Shown here one piece after another: positions 35,829 to 44,364 of a stretch of DNA of 64,000 nucleotides. The DNA is from CAINVV01 sp963663005 (lineage in GTDB: Bacteria > Bacteroidota > Bacteroidia > Bacteroidales > Prolixibacteraceae), in contig CAXXHH010000003.1 in assembly GCA_963663005.2 (NCBI GenBank), positions 930,001 to 994,000 on the forward strand, written 5' to 3'. Under the pieces are notes generated by a model. That model searched no databases and was not told the DNA's origin. It saw nothing but the letters and a program-made list of their open reading frames with translations. Numbering within the stretch: position 1 is the first letter of the stretch; the number at the start of each line of letters is the position of its first letter. Made by a program: the position numbers and the translations under genes.

Positions 35829-36620
35829 TCAGCCTCCTTCCAGATTAATCACGAGGTTTACAAAATTATATGGAGGAAGCGTTCCCACATATTTGAAAGA
35901 AAGTAGACTTCCAAATTCTTCATCCAACTTATTTATAGCGTCATCAAATTCCGCCTCCTTTTCATTGCTTATCAGGAAAGCTGCATTAAGAATCATCCGT
36001 TCGCCGTACTTGTCGTTCATTTTTACCTCATCGGCTATTGGAGTCAGCTTAGAAATAACACTTTCGTGGAAAATTGTATTTTCTTTGATAAGCGCCTTTT
36101 CGACCATCTCGCCGATTTTCATCAAATGAAAATGGGCCTTTGTGGGATCAAGCTTTGCAAGCTTCTCTTTGAGAATCCGGATATCGTCGTACTTTTCCAG
36201 AATGTGTGCATAAATAGGCTCTTCAAGCGCCATTACCTTTAAACCCAACTCTTTTTTGCCCTCCATCTTCATTTAACAAGCTCTGAGAATTTTACAGTAT
36301 ATCCTTTTCTGTAGGATGGACTCACAATCTTCGATTCTTCATAAGAACCGGAAATTGTAGAAAACCTTATAGGAAGTATTGAAAATCGCTTCATTACCTC
36401 TTCCAAAACCAGTGAGTGGGCCGTTAAATTCACTCGCCTAGCCTCGTATCTCATGACTGCAGAACTTGACTTACCACCATTACATAAATCCTTGTAAGTT
36501 GATGGTATATACCCTAGTCTCGCACGACTACCTATACCCAAAGGGCCAAATTCAATTAGCTCCTTCATGTCTGATAATACAATACAAATAGATTCCTTCT
36601 GTCTCTTTCTCTTTTTCCAT
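35829..36620 (-). pseudogene. GvpF/GvpL family gene with several frameshifts (copy 3)
   Basis: The full family pattern is present but spread over two frames. ATG 36620 begins MEKEKETEGIYLYCIIRHEGAN and hits a stop at 36552. The continuation EFGPLGIG...LTAHSLVLEEVMKRFSILPIRFSTIS is in the next frame (36269-36568). MKMEGKKELGLKVM... to the C-terminal GTLPPYNFVNL returns to the first frame (35829-36272). A local slip also lies near 36495: the sister copy suggests LCMVVS where this frame reads LCNGGK. Removing single bases from short A runs restores the family sequence, so either sequence error or recent decay is possible. Confidence 0.8.
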
Positions 36621-36706
36621 TCTGCCGAATATTTGCTGATTAGGGATCCATTGACTCTAATTAAAAATTAGCTAGAAGTTAATTGTTTGATTCACAAATA
36701 ATTAAA

Positions 36707-37523
36707 TCATTTATTTGTGAACCAATTCTGTTTACTATAGGTCTCCCATTTTTCCGGAAAGATTTTCAGATCAATAAAATTGAAAATAGGCAATGGACTG
36801 GTATAGGACTAAAGTCGATACGATCCTTGTATTCCTCGCCAAGATCAGACATAATATTATCTATCTCTTTTTCTCGTCCGCTGTTGATCAGGAAAGGCAG
36901 TAATTAAAGAACATGGCATCCCCCGTTAACTTATTGTGCTTGCTGTTCGAATGTTGCCCTCGCTGAAAGGCCATCCAGGATATTCTCAGCTTCTTTTGAC
37001 CATTTCTTTTCGCATGCAGAGCTTGCTCGACCATTTTTCCAGCCTCCGCCATTTTCTCCTTTTTTTGTGCGATATCCGTCTCGTTCTGCACCGCTGATTT
37101 CATTTGGCTGAAGGAAGCATTTTCATTGTCAATCTCCTTATAGATCTGCTCCATATTCTTCCATGTGCACTTGACATTGACCTCCACTTTGTTTGAAAAT
37201 GTGCGAAGCAATTCGGTGAATTCACCATACCTGCGATTTAGCAAGTTCCTGATTTCATCAGGTGTTGCAGCAATTATGCCGAAACGGAGGGGCAGAATAC
37301 TGCTGAATTCTTTCATAACCTCCTCAATCACCTTCTGATGCGCCAGGATATTTTCCGGATTTACAACAAACTTGTTTAAAGAATGATCACTGACAACCAT
37401 GCACAGACCTTCAAAACCAATAGTCGTGACAAGGTCTCCGCGGCCACCTACGCCAATAGGGCCAAAATTGCAATCGTACTGAGAAGCGATAATGCAATAA
37501 ATATATTTCCCGTCCCTTTGCAT
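36707..37523 (-). pseudogene. GvpF/GvpL family gene with frameshifted C-terminal half (copy 2)
   Basis: The first 165 codons (from ATG 37523) are an intact GvpF/L N-terminus: YIYCIIASQYD, FGPIGVGGRGD, VVSDHSLNKF, FSSILPLRFGIIA. After GKMVEQALHAK, near 37005, the frame breaks and the open frame ends at 36888. The family C-terminus continues in other frames: SKEAENILDGLSARATFEQ, then KLTGDAMFFN, then FLINSGREKEIDNIMSDL, then PLPIFNFIDLKI, ending at a TGA at 36707. At least four single-base changes in about 200 bases are needed, several in short homopolymers, while the encoded residues stay conserved. Confidence 0.82.
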
Positions 37524-37524
37524 G

Positions 37525-38580
37525 TTATTCTTTGATTTTTAGAAAAAATGAATTTTTAGTTACTGTCTCCATCTGTAACGAGAATTGATCATCCTTTGAC
37601 ACTGGCTTCACGGCGTTGACATAATCCAGCATTGTCTGGTATGCTTTATTGATCCGGCTAAAATTATCGGCGCTCTCACTGCTACTATTCGTGTCGGGAT
37701 GAAACATTTTGGCTTTATCCAGGTAGGCTTGTTTAATCAATTTTTCTGATGTTGAATTCTCCAGCCCAAGCTCCTCCTTCGCTGAATCAATATCATCAAA
37801 GCATAGTTCTTTGATTTCCATCGTAAAAAAGCTGTAACAGGGCAGTGGCCCGACCATTTTAAAATTGATCATTCCATTCAGCGATCCATCCAATTCGTCT
37901 AAGGCTTGTTCGAGTAAAATAGCCTGATCATGATTTTCTAAAAAGGCGCTATTGAAAACCATTTCATCATTCATCACCTCATGTTGTCTTGTTGACAAGC
38001 TAAAAGGGGCAAGGATGCTGAAAATCTTATTGGCATATTCAGCCTTTTTTTCATCGATAATGCTCTTAACTAAAGATCCCAGACTAACCTGATCTGACTG
38101 CGTAATATTCTTTTTATCGGCGACGATTTTTGCTTTCATTTCCAAAACTTTTGGACTGACAGCTATTTCGGCGATAATCAGACTAAAATCTGACCACATT
38201 GCCACGATGTCTATTTCGACGAGGTTTGCCGTTTTCGACAAGGTCGCAAGGATTAGATCATATCCATTTTCAATGATCCGGACCACCTCATTGACATTGT
38301 TGGCAAAAGTGCCAAAACGCATGGGTACAATCATGTTAAAACCCATGTTCATAATGTTTTCGATCGTTTTCTGGTGATCTACCAATAATTTCGCAAGGGG
38401 CTCCGTGCTGAGCTGTCTGAAATCAATCACACTGCTATTGGAAACGATTGCAGATACTTTTTCAAATTGCACGGTAAAGACACCTAAACTCGCCAATTTT
38501 TGAAGCTTGGATACATCTGAATGATTTGGTATAAATCCGTAGAGGTAAAGACCTTTTGTAATAATGCGGCTATTCATCAC
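37525..38580 (-). CDS. GvpF/L protein fused to a C-terminal J domain
   Basis: A 351-residue protein in one uninterrupted frame. Residues 1-258 are a GvpF/L protein: LYLYGFIPNHSD, NMIVPMRFGTFANNV (about 96), NDEMVFNSAFLENHD and the C-terminal MVGPLPCYSFFTMEIKEL. Residues about 265-325 are a J domain: SAKEELGLEN, QAYLDKAKMFHPDTN with the His294-Pro-Asp motif, and FSRINKAYQTMLD. A J domain stimulates Hsp70 (DnaK) ATPase activity, so this protein could bring DnaK to the GvpA/GvpF-L assembly complex. It follows the CDC48-type gene directly, with no gap. Confidence 0.92.
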   Translation of the reverse strand: MMNSRIITKGLYLYGFIPNHSDVSKLQKLASLGVFTVQFEKVSAIVSNSSVIDFRQLSTEPLAKLLVDHQKTIENIMNMGFNMIVPMRFGTFANNVNEVVRIIENGYDLILATLSKTANLVEIDIVAMWSDFSLIIAEIAVSPKVLEMKAKIVADKKNITQSDQVSLGSLVKSIIDEKKAEYANKIFSILAPFSLSTRQHEVMNDEMVFNSAFLENHDQAILLEQALDELDGSLNGMINFKMVGPLPCYSFFTMEIKELCFDDIDSAKEELGLENSTSEKLIKQAYLDKAKMFHPDTNSSSESADNFSRINKAYQTMLDYVNAVKPVSKDDQFSLQMETVTKNSFFLKIKE

Positions 38581-40740
38581 TTATTTTTTTATCTGATTTT
38601 GTTTAACAACTAGCTGAACTACTTCGTCAAAATGTTTTGATTTAATTGTAATGTCTATATCCGGATCCTCTTCCTGATCCTTCAAGGAATCAATTACTTC
38701 GCGGATAGCAATGACGGAAGCTTTTCTGCAAATGAATTCGATGTCTGCGCCGACCATACCTTCCGTGTCGTGTGCCAATTTTTTTAAATCGACTTGCTCA
38801 TCCAACCTTTTGTTTTTTGTGTGTATCTCGAAAATTTTCTCCCGCGTTTTTTCATCCGGAGTGGGCATCTCAAAGAGTAGGTCAAATCTGCCACTGCGTA
38901 ATAAGGCTGGATCGATCAGGTCGATCCTGTTAGTTGCGGCAAGAACGACGACACCTTTGAGATCTTCAATGCCATCCATCTCGGTCAGAAACTGACTTAT
39001 TACGCGATCTGTTACGTTTGCACCCGAACTGTCACTCGACCGCCTTGGGCAAATACTGTCAATTTCATCGAGAAACAAGATTGTCGGAGCAGCCTGTTTG
39101 GCTTTCTTAAATAACTCACGCACACCCTTTTCTGACTCCCCGATATATTTGCTCATGACCTGAGGACCTTTGACGGAAATAAAATTCACGCCGCTTTCGC
39201 TTGCTACGGCTTTGGCCAGGTAGGTTTTCCCGGTACCCGGACGACCGTAAAGGATAATTCCCTTGGGAGGATTCGTATTGGCTTTTCGGAATAATCCGGC
39301 ATATTTTAATGGCCATTCGACTGCTTCCTTCAATGCATCTTTAATGTCATTTAATCCGCCCACATCTTCCCATTTAACATCAGGGACTTCCACAAATACC
39401 TCGCGAATTGCCGACGGTTCTACCTCTTTCATGGCTTCAAAAAAGTTATCCATTGAAACCTCGAGTTTCATGAGAAGTTCATAAGGTATCTCCGACAGCT
39501 CATAATCGATCATTGGAAGAATCTTTCGCAAAGCCGTCATTGCAGCTTCTCTGGCGAGGGCTTCGAGATCAGCTCCGACGAAACCATGCGTAACGGCTGC
39601 CAGCTTTTCCAGACTTACCTCAGAAGCAAGCGGCATTCCGCGCGTGTGGATCAGCAAAATTTCGAGACGTCCTTTTTTGTCCGGAATGGCCACAGAAAGT
39701 TCGCGGTCGAATCTTCCTGGCCGCCGTAATGCGGGATCAATGGTATTTGGAATATTTGTCGCTCCGATGACAATTATCTTTCCGCGGGATTCCAGTCCGT
39801 CCATCAAGGAAAGAAGCTGTGCAACTACCCGCTTTTCAACTTGCTTCTCGCCTCCGAGGTCTTCTCTTTTGGGAGCAATGGCATCTATTTCATCAATAAA
39901 AATGATAGCAGGTGCATGAGCTTGAGCTTCAGCAAATACTTTACGCAGACGCTCCTCACTTTCTCCGTAGAACTTACCCATTATCTCAGGACCGGAAATA
40001 TGAAGGAAATATGCGTCAGTTTCATTTGCAACAGCTCTCACGATAAGCGTTTTCCCGGTTCCGGGAGGACCATAAAGAAATACTCCCTTAGGTGGTTCGA
40101 CCCCCAAGCGTTCAAAAACCTCGGGATATTTAAGCGGTAGTTCGATCATTTCCCTGATTCTCTGAACCTGATTACCAAGACCTCCAATATCCTCGTAGGA
40201 TACTTTATGGGATTTTTTCTCCCCCTGTTTTGGCAGGTTCAGATCGATTTTGGTATTTGGATTTATCAACACCACCCCAACAGGGGTTGTATCTGCTACA
40301 ACATAATCTACCGATCTGGCTCCAAAGAGGTTCGCACGAATTTTGTCGCCCTTTGATACAGGTAATCCATCGATCAGCGAGCCAATGTATCGGCTGTCAT
40401 TATTCTTTGAGTGAGAGCCGGTAATTGTATCGGGCTGAAGTCTGATCTTAACAGCCGGTTTACACGATGTTGTCTCAATTCTGATTTTTTCATCAATTCC
40501 GGCCAGCGTATTTTCGCGGGTAATCCCGTCGATTTGAAGTATTTGCTTTCCACGATCCTCCGCATAACAAGGCATAATCTTAACGGGCGACTTTCTTTTC
40601 CCCTCAATCAACACAATGTCGCCAGGCTCCAACCCCAGGGATTTCATATCCAAAGGATCCATCCTCGCAATGGCACGCCCTACATCTTTAACGAGTGCCT
40701 CTTTGACCTTGAGAACAACTTTATTTTGTGAAGATTCCAT
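38581..40740 (-). CDS. CDC48/p97-type AAA+ ATPase
   Basis: A 719-residue ATPase with the p97 plan. The N domain covers residues 1-185 (ARMDPLDMKSLGLEPGDIVLIEGKR). D1 has Walker A GPPGTGKT, Walker B IIFIDEIDAI and the FDRELSV sensor/Arg-finger region. D2 has Walker A GRPGTGKT, Walker B ILFLDEIDSI and SGRFDLLFEMP. These enzymes unfold or extract proteins. CDC48-like genes are frequent in archaea and sporadic in bacteria, where some lie in gas vesicle loci. Lying between the Get3-like and GvpF-J genes, it is best read as a dedicated remodeller of gas vesicle proteins. This is inferred from location. Confidence 0.94.
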   Translation of the reverse strand: MESSQNKVVLKVKEALVKDVGRAIARMDPLDMKSLGLEPGDIVLIEGKRKSPVKIMPCYAEDRGKQILQIDGITRENTLAGIDEKIRIETTSCKPAVKIRLQPDTITGSHSKNNDSRYIGSLIDGLPVSKGDKIRANLFGARSVDYVVADTTPVGVVLINPNTKIDLNLPKQGEKKSHKVSYEDIGGLGNQVQRIREMIELPLKYPEVFERLGVEPPKGVFLYGPPGTGKTLIVRAVANETDAYFLHISGPEIMGKFYGESEERLRKVFAEAQAHAPAIIFIDEIDAIAPKREDLGGEKQVEKRVVAQLLSLMDGLESRGKIIVIGATNIPNTIDPALRRPGRFDRELSVAIPDKKGRLEILLIHTRGMPLASEVSLEKLAAVTHGFVGADLEALAREAAMTALRKILPMIDYELSEIPYELLMKLEVSMDNFFEAMKEVEPSAIREVFVEVPDVKWEDVGGLNDIKDALKEAVEWPLKYAGLFRKANTNPPKGIILYGRPGTGKTYLAKAVASESGVNFISVKGPQVMSKYIGESEKGVRELFKKAKQAAPTILFLDEIDSICPRRSSDSSGANVTDRVISQFLTEMDGIEDLKGVVVLAATNRIDLIDPALLRSGRFDLLFEMPTPDEKTREKIFEIHTKNKRLDEQVDLKKLAHDTEGMVGADIEFICRKASVIAIREVIDSLKDQEEDPDIDITIKSKHFDEVVQLVVKQNQIKK

Positions 40741-40757
40741 TGTGTGAAACTATTTTT

Positions 40758-41705
40758 TTATTTTTCGCCTGTCTGAAACAAGACCTTTCGCATTTGGCTT
40801 AATCTTGATATTCCTTGTATTTCTCCTGAAAACAGGGGGATTATCACATTATTTAGGTTTGGGTAATCAGCATTCAGTTGTTCAAGATATTTCTTTTGAG
40901 CTTCTTTTCTTTCCTGGCAAAAGATGCAACCAACGGATTCCATGACATTGTTGATGATCATTTGTCTCACCATCAGATTAGATTCGGTAAGACTTGAAAT
41001 CAGTCGACCGGTTTCCAGAACAGCCATTGACTCCGGGATACATACCGGAATAAATTCTGACTGAGCGGAATCGCGCAAAAGATTTTCAATTCTTTTAACC
41101 ATCTTTTTCAGCTTCAGGAGTAACGCGTCAGTCTTATCCTGCGTGTAGGTTCCAGAGAAACTCGTTACCATAAACCGGTATTTCCATCTCATTTTGCTGG
41201 CCACTTTGATCCATTGATCCAACATTGCCGGAGAAGAAATCAGTCGCAGGGCATGACCGGTGGGGGCTGTATCCAGAACGTATTTTTTAAACCTTCCCTC
41301 TTCTACTAAATCGATTATTGTCTTAAGACTCATCATTTCGTCGATACCAGGGATCGTAAGCCTCAGAAGATCGTCTATATCTTCAGAATCGAGGTTTGTC
41401 GAAGTTTCGAAGAGATTTTTGAGCTCTTCTTCATTCTCCTTTTTAAAATCGGAGTAGGCTTTTTCTGCAACTATTTCGGTTACAAATAGGTTATTGACAC
41501 CTTTGGCGGGATGAATTCCATCCTCAATTTGTTGTCCAAGGCAGTCGGAAACGGAATGAGCCGGATCGGTTGAAATGAGCAATGTCTCGAAATTTTCAGC
41601 TAGCTCGATTGCCGTTGCTGTAGCACAGCTGGTTTTGCCAACGCCTCCCTTCCCACCAAAAAGGATCAATTTCAGATCAGCGTTATCAAGACCCAAGAGT
41701 GCCAT
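40758..41705 (-). CDS. Get3/ArsA family ATPase
   Basis: A 315-residue single-domain ArsA/TRC40/Get3 ATPase. The deviant Walker A is GGKGGVGKTS, switch I is STDPAHSVSD, and the family signature DTAPTGHALRL is near residue 147. A CxxC (CIFCQERK, about residue 262) matches the zinc-binding dimer motif of Get3. In eukaryotes Get3 shields hydrophobic tail-anchored proteins, and ArsA energises arsenite export. No ars genes are present here. GvpA-family proteins are small and very hydrophobic, so a holdase role for them is a reasonable inference. Confidence 0.92.
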   Translation of the reverse strand: MALLGLDNADLKLILFGGKGGVGKTSCATATAIELAENFETLLISTDPAHSVSDCLGQQIEDGIHPAKGVNNLFVTEIVAEKAYSDFKKENEEELKNLFETSTNLDSEDIDDLLRLTIPGIDEMMSLKTIIDLVEEGRFKKYVLDTAPTGHALRLISSPAMLDQWIKVASKMRWKYRFMVTSFSGTYTQDKTDALLLKLKKMVKRIENLLRDSAQSEFIPVCIPESMAVLETGRLISSLTESNLMVRQMIINNVMESVGCIFCQERKEAQKKYLEQLNADYPNLNNVIIPLFSGEIQGISRLSQMRKVLFQTGEK

Positions 41706-41708
41706 TTG

Positions 41709-42236
41709 CTATTTTTTTATTCTGATTTCCAGGATTCCATTATTATATTTCACGGCCATATTCTCCTTTTCCAACTTCATTGGAAGCAGCAGTTCTTTAT
41801 GATATTTCCTGTTGTTCCTTTCGGCCGAGACATCCAGAATATCTCCGACAAGATCAATTTTTAAATCAGATTCTTCAATTCCGGCCATTTCACAAATGAT
41901 CACTATTTCATCCTTTTCGTCAAAAAAGTCGGTCATTGGTTCCCTTTCCTCCTCTACTTTTGGGCCCTCAGGAGTTTTTCTAATATTTCCAAAAGTCTCT
42001 ACAGTGGGCTTTCCTCCGCCCGAAGCGGACTGGATTGTGAAACCGTAAACTCCCTTCATGCCCTTTTTAAGGTGATCAAGATTTATCTCACCTTCTTTGG
42101 ATATCCCTTTGGCATCCTGAAGCTTACCGGCCAGATCCACCAATTTCTCAATTCCCTTAAAAAACCCACCCAATCCGAGTAGTTCAAAACCAGATTCATT
42201 TCCGGGTTTTTTATCCTTTTCTTTATCTTCTTCCAT
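41709..42236 (-). CDS. Hsp20/GvpH-like small heat-shock protein
   Basis: A 175-residue protein. The first 95 residues are acidic and flexible (GFELLGLGGFFKGIEKLVDLAG...). The last 80 form an alpha-crystallin-type domain: REPMTDFFDEKDEIVIICEM, AGIEESDLKIDLVGDILDVS, and the end YNNGILEIRIKK. This matches the Hsp20-like GvpH proteins of other gas vesicle loci. It should hold aggregation-prone vesicle proteins. It is only 3 bases upstream of the Get3-like gene. Confidence 0.88.
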   Translation of the reverse strand: MEEDKEKDKKPGNESGFELLGLGGFFKGIEKLVDLAGKLQDAKGISKEGEINLDHLKKGMKGVYGFTIQSASGGGKPTVETFGNIRKTPEGPKVEEEREPMTDFFDEKDEIVIICEMAGIEESDLKIDLVGDILDVSAERNNRKYHKELLLPMKLEKENMAVKYNNGILEIRIKK

Positions 42237-42348
42237 GGTTTGTTTCTTCAGTGATTTTCAAAAAAAGTGATTTGTGCATTAAAGCAATACCTGTTATTTT
42301 CAGGAGCTCGTCATATGGAGTTTTAATGCGCTGTACAGAGTATTTTCC

Positions 42349-42645
42349 CTACCTGACGTTAGCTTCAAGCTTTTCCAGCCGTTCCATCAATGCCTTATTT
42401 TGCAATTCCAGTTCATTTTCCCTGGCCTTTGACGAAAGGAACGCGTCATCCTGCCACCAGTTGATTCCCATTTCCATAGCTTTGTCGACAGAGGCCACCA
42501 GGAGTCTGATTTTTATTGTCAGAAGGTCGATGTCGGCTATTTGTATTTTAATATCTCCGGCTATCACAATTCCTTTGTCCAGTACCCGTTCAAGAATATC
42601 GGCAAGTCCTGTGGTATTAACCGAGTGAGAAATATTTTCGTTCAT
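42349..42645 (-). CDS. gvpJ: gas vesicle protein GvpJ
   Basis: A 98-residue member of the GvpA superfamily. LADILERVLDKGIVIAGDIKIQIADIDLLTIKIRLLVASVDKA is followed by the GvpJ-specific extension MGINWWQDDAFLS and a short charged helix. GvpJ is a minor shell protein needed for nucleation. It is 15 bases after a coiled-coil protein gene. A 112-base gap before the Hsp20 gene contains nothing obvious. Confidence 0.93.
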   Translation of the reverse strand: MNENISHSVNTTGLADILERVLDKGIVIAGDIKIQIADIDLLTIKIRLLVASVDKAMEMGINWWQDDAFLSSKARENELELQNKALMERLEKLEANVR

Positions 42646-42660
42646 TAAGACTCTCCTTTT

Positions 42661-42978
42661 CTAATATTTTAAAGGCATTGTTTTCCACTCTTCCTTTTCG
42701 GCCGGTTTTGGCGCTTCAATGGCTTCTTCCTTGCGATTTACGAACTCATTTGACCCAAGAGTTGCGACATAAAATTCTTCGATTTCCTTGAGTCGTTCGG
42801 TGAGTATTTCGTTCCTCAGATTTAGTCTTGTTTGTTCATTACGCAATCTGGTACGTTCTTTTTCTAGCATAAAGAGCTTCAGAAAATCGGCATTTTCTTT
42901 ATTGGCCTCATTATCTTTTCTTAACGTCTGAAGGGTTCGCTGGCTGCGCATTCCCTTTAATGAATTCGAAGTTGGCAT
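42661..42978 (-). CDS. small coiled-coil protein in the gas vesicle operon
   Basis: A 105-residue protein not recognised from any named family. Residues 15-70 are a charged heptad-like helix (LKLFMLEKERTRLRNEQTRLNLRNEILTERL), followed by an acidic linker and the end EEWKTMPLKY. It lies between gvpN and gvpJ in the same orientation, with a 146-base gap upstream that contains no gene. An accessory role in vesicle assembly is plausible from location only. Confidence 0.72.
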   Translation of the reverse strand: MPTSNSLKGMRSQRTLQTLRKDNEANKENADFLKLFMLEKERTRLRNEQTRLNLRNEILTERLKEIEEFYVATLGSNEFVNRKEEAIEAPKPAEKEEWKTMPLKY

Positions 42979-43124
42979 ACTATCTGCTGTTTTGCATTAA
43001 TGAAATAGTCCTATTTGTAAATTCCCAAACAGTGTGGTCATAATCCTTGTGACTATTAGCTTGCTGATCTTAGGTTTTACAGGCTATTGAAATCAAAAAT
43101 TTAACTCATCAACAATAAACTTTA

Positions 43125-44036
43125 TCAGGCATGCTGACAAATAAGTTCTTCAACAATGGTTCTCACACGCTCCTGATTTGTTTTAGATCCTATTCGGCTA
43201 GTTTCTGAGGTAAGGATATCCTGACAAATCTTGTGGAACATTTCATTCTCCTTTGAAGGCAGCAATTCGAGAACCGATAATGTTTTAGCAATCATAATTG
43301 ATCCCCTGATTGTTGGATCGAATTCTGTTTTACCTGATTCGCGAAGACCCCTGACAATTTTTACAATTTTCTCAGTCTCCTCCAGCGGAAGTCCCGATTT
43401 TGCCATCGTGATCCTCAATTCTGTAATATAATCAAAGTGATCCAAATCCATCGTCACCATTCTGTCGCGAAGGGCATCCTGGGTACGGTTAACGCCGGCA
43501 TACTCCTCCGGATTTGAGGTAAAAATGGCGCAGAAATTTGGGTGAACATTGAGATAAGATTCCTCGCCTTTAGTTGCAGGCGTGCTCATCATACGTTCCT
43601 GCAAAATAGGGAGCAGAATATTATTTGCTTCCGGGCGGGAGCGTGTAAATTCGTCATAGATCAGGGTAAACCCATGTTTTACGGCAAGGGTTAGGCGGTT
43701 ATTGACCCATTGTTTGGTCATCTCTTCCTGGTATTTGTGCACAGTATGGATAAACCGGTCGTCAAGTTTTTTGATAGAATAACCACTTTCGCCGCCGATA
43801 AGGTCAGAAGTTTTGAATTCGGCATCGCCGTGGATCATGACTACAGGTCTCCCCAGCTTGCTGGCAAGGTGCATGGCAACAGTCGTTTTGCCGGTTCCTG
43901 AAGGGCCCCTGAAATGGACGGGAAATCCTGCTTTGATATAAGTTTGCGCGCGGCCGGTAATATCGGCGATATATGGTGTTTCTACGAAATCTGGTAGAGG
44001 TGTTGGTTCGAGTACGGTATTCAGGTCATTGCTCAT
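43125..44036 (-). CDS. gvpN: gas vesicle AAA+ ATPase GvpN
   Basis: A 303-residue MoxR-type AAA+ ATPase of the GvpN family. Walker A is RGPSGTGKTTVAM (about residues 43-55), the region MIHGDAEFKTSDLIGGESGY is diagnostic for GvpN, Walker B is LIYDEFTRSRPEANN, and FTSNPEEYAGVNRTQDAL contains the sensor-1/Asn stretch. GvpN promotes vesicle growth beyond the biconical stage. Its start overlaps the stop of the zinc-finger gene by 4 bases. Confidence 0.96.
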   Translation of the reverse strand: MSNDLNTVLEPTPLPDFVETPYIADITGRAQTYIKAGFPVHFRGPSGTGKTTVAMHLASKLGRPVVMIHGDAEFKTSDLIGGESGYSIKKLDDRFIHTVHKYQEEMTKQWVNNRLTLAVKHGFTLIYDEFTRSRPEANNILLPILQERMMSTPATKGEESYLNVHPNFCAIFTSNPEEYAGVNRTQDALRDRMVTMDLDHFDYITELRITMAKSGLPLEETEKIVKIVRGLRESGKTEFDPTIRGSIMIAKTLSVLELLPSKENEMFHKICQDILTSETSRIGSKTNQERVRTIVEELICQHA

Positions 44037-44359
44037 TGTAAACTATTTTTATTGTATCCGGTTCCTTTGCAAACAGTGCAAGGCAGATTGTCTACTGCCC
44101 TGCCTGTTCCTTTGCACTTAGTACATTTTACTTCTTCTTTGATGGTATTAACTCCCTTCCCGCCGCACACGATGCATGTAACCCTTGCTCCAAGTGGATT
44201 TTTTCCAGTACCGGAACAGAAAACACAATCTTTGAAAGGAGGTATTACCTCAACTGTACAGGATCCGTTACAAACCACGCATGTAGAGATCGGAGCCAGC
44301 AGTTCAAAGAAATCTTTACCTGTCCCCTTGCAATAGGGGCACATGATTCTTGTGCTCAT
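44033..44359 (-). CDS. free-standing DnaJ-type cysteine-rich zinc protein
   Basis: A 108-residue protein made of six CxxC units: CPYCKGTG, CVVCNGSC, CVFCSGTG, CIVCGGKG, CTKCKGTG and CTVCKGTG. Five are full CxxCxGxG motifs as in the zinc domain of DnaJ, which normally has four. No J domain or substrate-binding domain is attached. It overlaps gvpN by 4 bases. A J domain occurs separately in the GvpF-J fusion of this locus, so the two may split DnaJ functions between them. It could also bind GvpN or GvpA directly. Confidence 0.88.
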   Translation of the reverse strand: MSTRIMCPYCKGTGKDFFELLAPISTCVVCNGSCTVEVIPPFKDCVFCSGTGKNPLGARVTCIVCGGKGVNTIKEEVKCTKCKGTGRAVDNLPCTVCKGTGYNKNSLQ

Positions 44360-44364
44360 GGCGT

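Noticed and set aside
36269..36568. Separate 99-residue gene
   Set aside because: Its sequence is the middle of a GvpF/L protein whose start and end lie in another frame; treated as part of one frameshifted gene.
36270..37020. Programmed ribosomal frameshifting in the GvpF/L genes
   Set aside because: Too many slips in both directions and no slippery heptamer with a following RNA structure.
40758..41705. Arsenite efflux ATPase ArsA
   Set aside because: Single ATPase domain with a Get3-like CxxC and no arsB, arsC or arsR nearby; the gas vesicle context is stronger.
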